64,000 bases of DNA. Origin: Muraenolepis orangiensis (taxonomy: Eukaryota > Chordata > Actinopteri > Gadiformes > Muraenolepididae). Below the pieces are notes generated by a model, which saw only the letters and a list, made by a program, of their open reading frames with translations, was not told the origin of the DNA and ran no database searches. This document shows positions 60,760 through 64,000 of the stretch, piece by piece. Position numbers and translations under genes: made by a program. How positions within the stretch are numbered: the first letter of the stretch is position 1; the number at the start of each line of letters is the position of its first letter. The DNA lies in contig CM051000.1 in the NCBI GenBank assembly GCA_027704905.1, forward strand, positions 20,361,754 through 20,425,753, given 5' to 3'.

Positions 60760-61060
60760 CATGGCGATGTGAATGTCACACTCACAGATGACCCAGGGGA
60801 TAACCGATAAGGAAAAGTTGTATACAAATATTTGACAAAGTGTCTTGTATTAATAAAGTGTACCATATTTCTCTAATTTTACTTTATGGTGACTGGGTTT
60901 TGTTTTTTTAATGAGCTTGTTGGGTGTCTTTGATAGCTCCGGTCCCCTGGGTGCCGGGCTGCTGTCTCGCCTGAAACAGGAACAGGAAACAGGAGAGACA
61001 ACAGCCGGCGCTCTGTAGCTCCTATTGGCTGGAACCAATCTGTCTCCATTTTGTTCCTTC
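60760..61060. other. Unassigned sequence
   Basis: Nothing recognised. AAACAGGAACAGGAAACAGG near 60975 is a short imperfect duplication. Confidence 0.4.
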
Positions 61061-62035
<975 letters not shown>

Positions 62036-62040
62036 TGTCT

Positions 62041-62218
62041 CCCCCCCCCCCCCCCATCTGTCTCACCCCTTGTCGTCTATCTCTCCGCCTCCCAGTGGCA
62101 CCACAGCACCAGAGTTATTCTGGTAGTGGAGAGCTGCTTGGTACTGGTATGTTCTGTTCAGGCGGGTAGGGGGGGGGAGGGAGGGAGGGGGGGGGGAGGG
62201 AGGGGGGAGGGAGGGTGG
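62041..62218. repeat. Poly-C run and G-rich tract
   Basis: A C run of 15 at 62041-62055 and, at 62166-62216, dense GGGGGGG and GGGAGGGAGGG runs. The spacer between is single-copy. Confidence 0.95.
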
Positions 62219-62219
62219 G

Positions 62220-62750
62220 ATGCTGATAGCTGGCTGCCAGGCCACGTGGGGGCCCATGGGAGCGCATTGTCCAGATGCTTCTCCCCTGAACCGAGAGCCC
62301 TCCCTGTCAGGGGGATGTTTCTGCTCTCATTTCAGTCCGCTAAGTGTGCCGCTGTCTATTTGTGTTGATTTGCTGGCCTGATATAGAAACAGGCACACGC
62401 AGTTTTCACTGTTACTCGCCTTCGAAACTCACAGAACTCAGGAGTGGCAGTCTCCTCCCTAACTCATAGCTGCTGTGTTTATACCCCCATCACACCACAG
62501 TAGTCCTATCCTGTTCTAACCCCTTCGAACCTGCTCTAAAGAAAATACTACAACGGGCTGTGATGGCGGTATAATGCGTACTATTGCGTAAAATACGATG
62601 CTTGTTCGTTCATAAGCAAGTCCTCAATACGACCAGTTTCTTGGACAATTTACTTCATAGATACAATGCCATGTTTATTCAAGAAAACACGATTTAAACA
62701 ACATCGTTTCATAAAATGTATGTCCGACTGCACCACGTCGTAACACGTCC
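62220..62750. other. Unassigned sequence
   Basis: Nothing recognised. Confidence 0.4.
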
Positions 62751-62754
62751 CTAG

Positions 62755-62958
62755 TATCTTCTATCTCGTTTTAAGTACGTTGTCAATCCGTCTGATTGCA
62801 GAACGGGATGGACGGGATAATATTTTGAGCAGGCTCAAAGTTCTAGAGCACCCTCCCCGTCCGTTGCCCGTCCATGAAGTTCGTAAACAGACTGTAGTAG
62901 TAGTAGTAGTACTGTAAATAGTTGCTACTACGTCCACTACGTTCATACACAGTTGGAG
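62755..62958. repeat. Dispersed repeat, copy B (first copy at 1.8 kb)
   Basis: Matches 1845-2010 in the same orientation from ATCTTCTATCTCG to ACACAGTTGGAG, with an added AGT microsatellite (about six units near 62895-62911) and an insertion GCACCCTCCCCGTCCGTTGC near 62848. Copy A lacks both. Confidence 0.7.
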
Positions 62959-63210
62959 CCCGTTCCACAACATTTTCACGAACGTATTGAGAACTAGTTT
63001 TGGGGGTAAAATTTAAAAAACCAGCGCTGCAGCTCAGACTGAAAGACCAACATGTCTCCCTATGTTCCCTCCTATCATCTCCTAGTCTTCATTTCTACAT
63101 TGTTGAGAAATGCCCCGTGGTGGGTTTACATGTCCACACTCTAATCTCTGACGTGTGGCTGTCTCTATCTATCAGACAAAGGGAGAGGAAAGACATTTTG
63201 TTCTTTCCGT

Positions 63211-63212
<2 letters not shown>

Positions 63213-63286
<74 letters not shown>
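63213..63286. repeat. (CT)n microsatellite
   Basis: About 72 bp of pure CT. The 191-codon + frame across it is largely its translation. Confidence 0.98.
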
Positions 63287-63287
<1 letters not shown>

Positions 63288-63289
63288 CC

Positions 63290-64000
63290 CAAGACTTTCA
63301 TATTTGTCCCTGTCTCTTGTCCGTGTCATAAATATTCAGCGCGTCGGATTGGTAATTTACACACAATCTGCCAGTGCATCAGCTGGACACCTCTCACACA
63401 GCTCTCTTCCGTCCTCATTTATTTTCCTCATTCGAGTTCTTTCACCGTGTTTCCTTTTCGTTTTGTATCTCCGCCTGGTCTCCCTAACCGTGTGCCATTC
63501 AGTTTTTCATTTGAGCAGAGAGCTGATGTGTCATGGAGTGAGACATGGACGCACGTTGGCATGATAGAAGAATAGGTCGCTTGTTGATAACTTTATGCTG
63601 AAGATTTCCTGATTCGATTTAGCAGGACTGCCTTTAAATTGTCTGGTAGTACATCGAACTCAGACCTGTGGCAGTAGGTATATCAAATATATAGACCCAC
63701 TATTTAGTATTGTGCTGGAATCAGGGGAACATTATATGGAGTGGAACACAAGGTAAAAATAATAATAGTAGAGGATATTATTATTAGATTCTATCTGCAA
63801 CATTTGATGACATTTGACTAAACTGATTTGTAGACTACAGAGTACCAAGAGTGCTGATATGCTTGTGAATCAAAATATATAAATTTGGCAGCAATCCAAT
63901 AAAGATAAGATCTGTGGGACTTCAGCAAAGCAAAACAATATTTTGCTTTGCTGCCCCCCACCCTGAAAATAAAGCCATGCCATCCAGCAATTCACTGAGG
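63290..64000. other. Unassigned sequence at the window edge
   Basis: Nothing recognised. AGGAATAGGTCGCTTGTTGA-type unbroken DNA near 63560-63650 could be regulatory but has no support. Confidence 0.4.

Overview
This window is vertebrate, almost certainly teleost fish, nuclear DNA with no convincing protein-coding gene of the host. The evidence is positive: tRNA-derived SINEs with the teleost-type tail, a degraded L2-type LINE, several copies of LINE/SINE 3' tails typical of fish genomes, hAT-family transposon remains, foldback/MITE elements, and an extreme load of long dinucleotide microsatellites. Summing the tracts listed below gives roughly 4 kb, about 6-7 % of the window. Such density is reminiscent of gadiform (cod-like) genomes, but that lineage guess is inference. 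Almost every long open frame is a translated microsatellite (poly-HT, poly-CV, poly-SL, poly-ER, poly-IY) and is not a gene.

Layout. 0-10 kb: mostly single-copy DNA with AT, AC, TG/CG and CT tracts, a dispersed repeat at 1.8 kb whose second copy lies at 62.8 kb, a foldback element (6.95-7.75 kb), and a full-length tRNA-derived SINE (9.6 kb). 10-16 kb: a SINE fragment, a perfect 23-bp palindrome (11.15 kb), GATA-type minisatellites and CT tracts. 16.25-19.04 kb: two copies of one non-autonomous hAT element in inverted orientation, each with a remnant of the hAT transposase. 19-23 kb: AC/GT, AT and GA tracts, a 25-bp perfect palindrome and a 30-bp minisatellite. 23.9-25.8 kb: a dead L2-like LINE on the + strand, followed by a probable hAT 5' end on the - strand. 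26-36 kb: the largest GA/CT clusters, a minus-strand SINE, LINE and SINE tails, and several candidate conserved non-coding blocks. 36-48 kb: long AC tracts, an inverted repeat, a hAT-Charlie-like MITE and a 55-bp minisatellite carrying acceptor-splice-site-like motifs. 48-51 kb: a GA-to-CT switch able to fold on itself, LINE tails, and a degraded TTF/ZMYM1-like hAT transposase on the - strand. 51-64 kb: a small GC/CpG-rich block, candidate regulatory DNA, G-rich tracts, a TIR-bounded MITE (56.4 kb), further LINE tails and CT/GT tracts.

Overall the window reads as an intergenic or very large intronic region. Several unbroken, balanced-composition blocks with TAATTA-type and related motifs (6.0, 28.9, 30.3, 31.6, 51.6, 52.9 kb) look like the non-coding DNA around developmental regulators, but conservation cannot be shown from one sequence. 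I found no tRNA, rRNA, CRISPR array or working mobile element, and I do not claim a new biological system. The most unusual structures are the inverted pair of hAT elements with a 97-codon transposase fusion ORF, the long foldback at 7 kb, and the splice-acceptor-like minisatellite at 47.3 kb.
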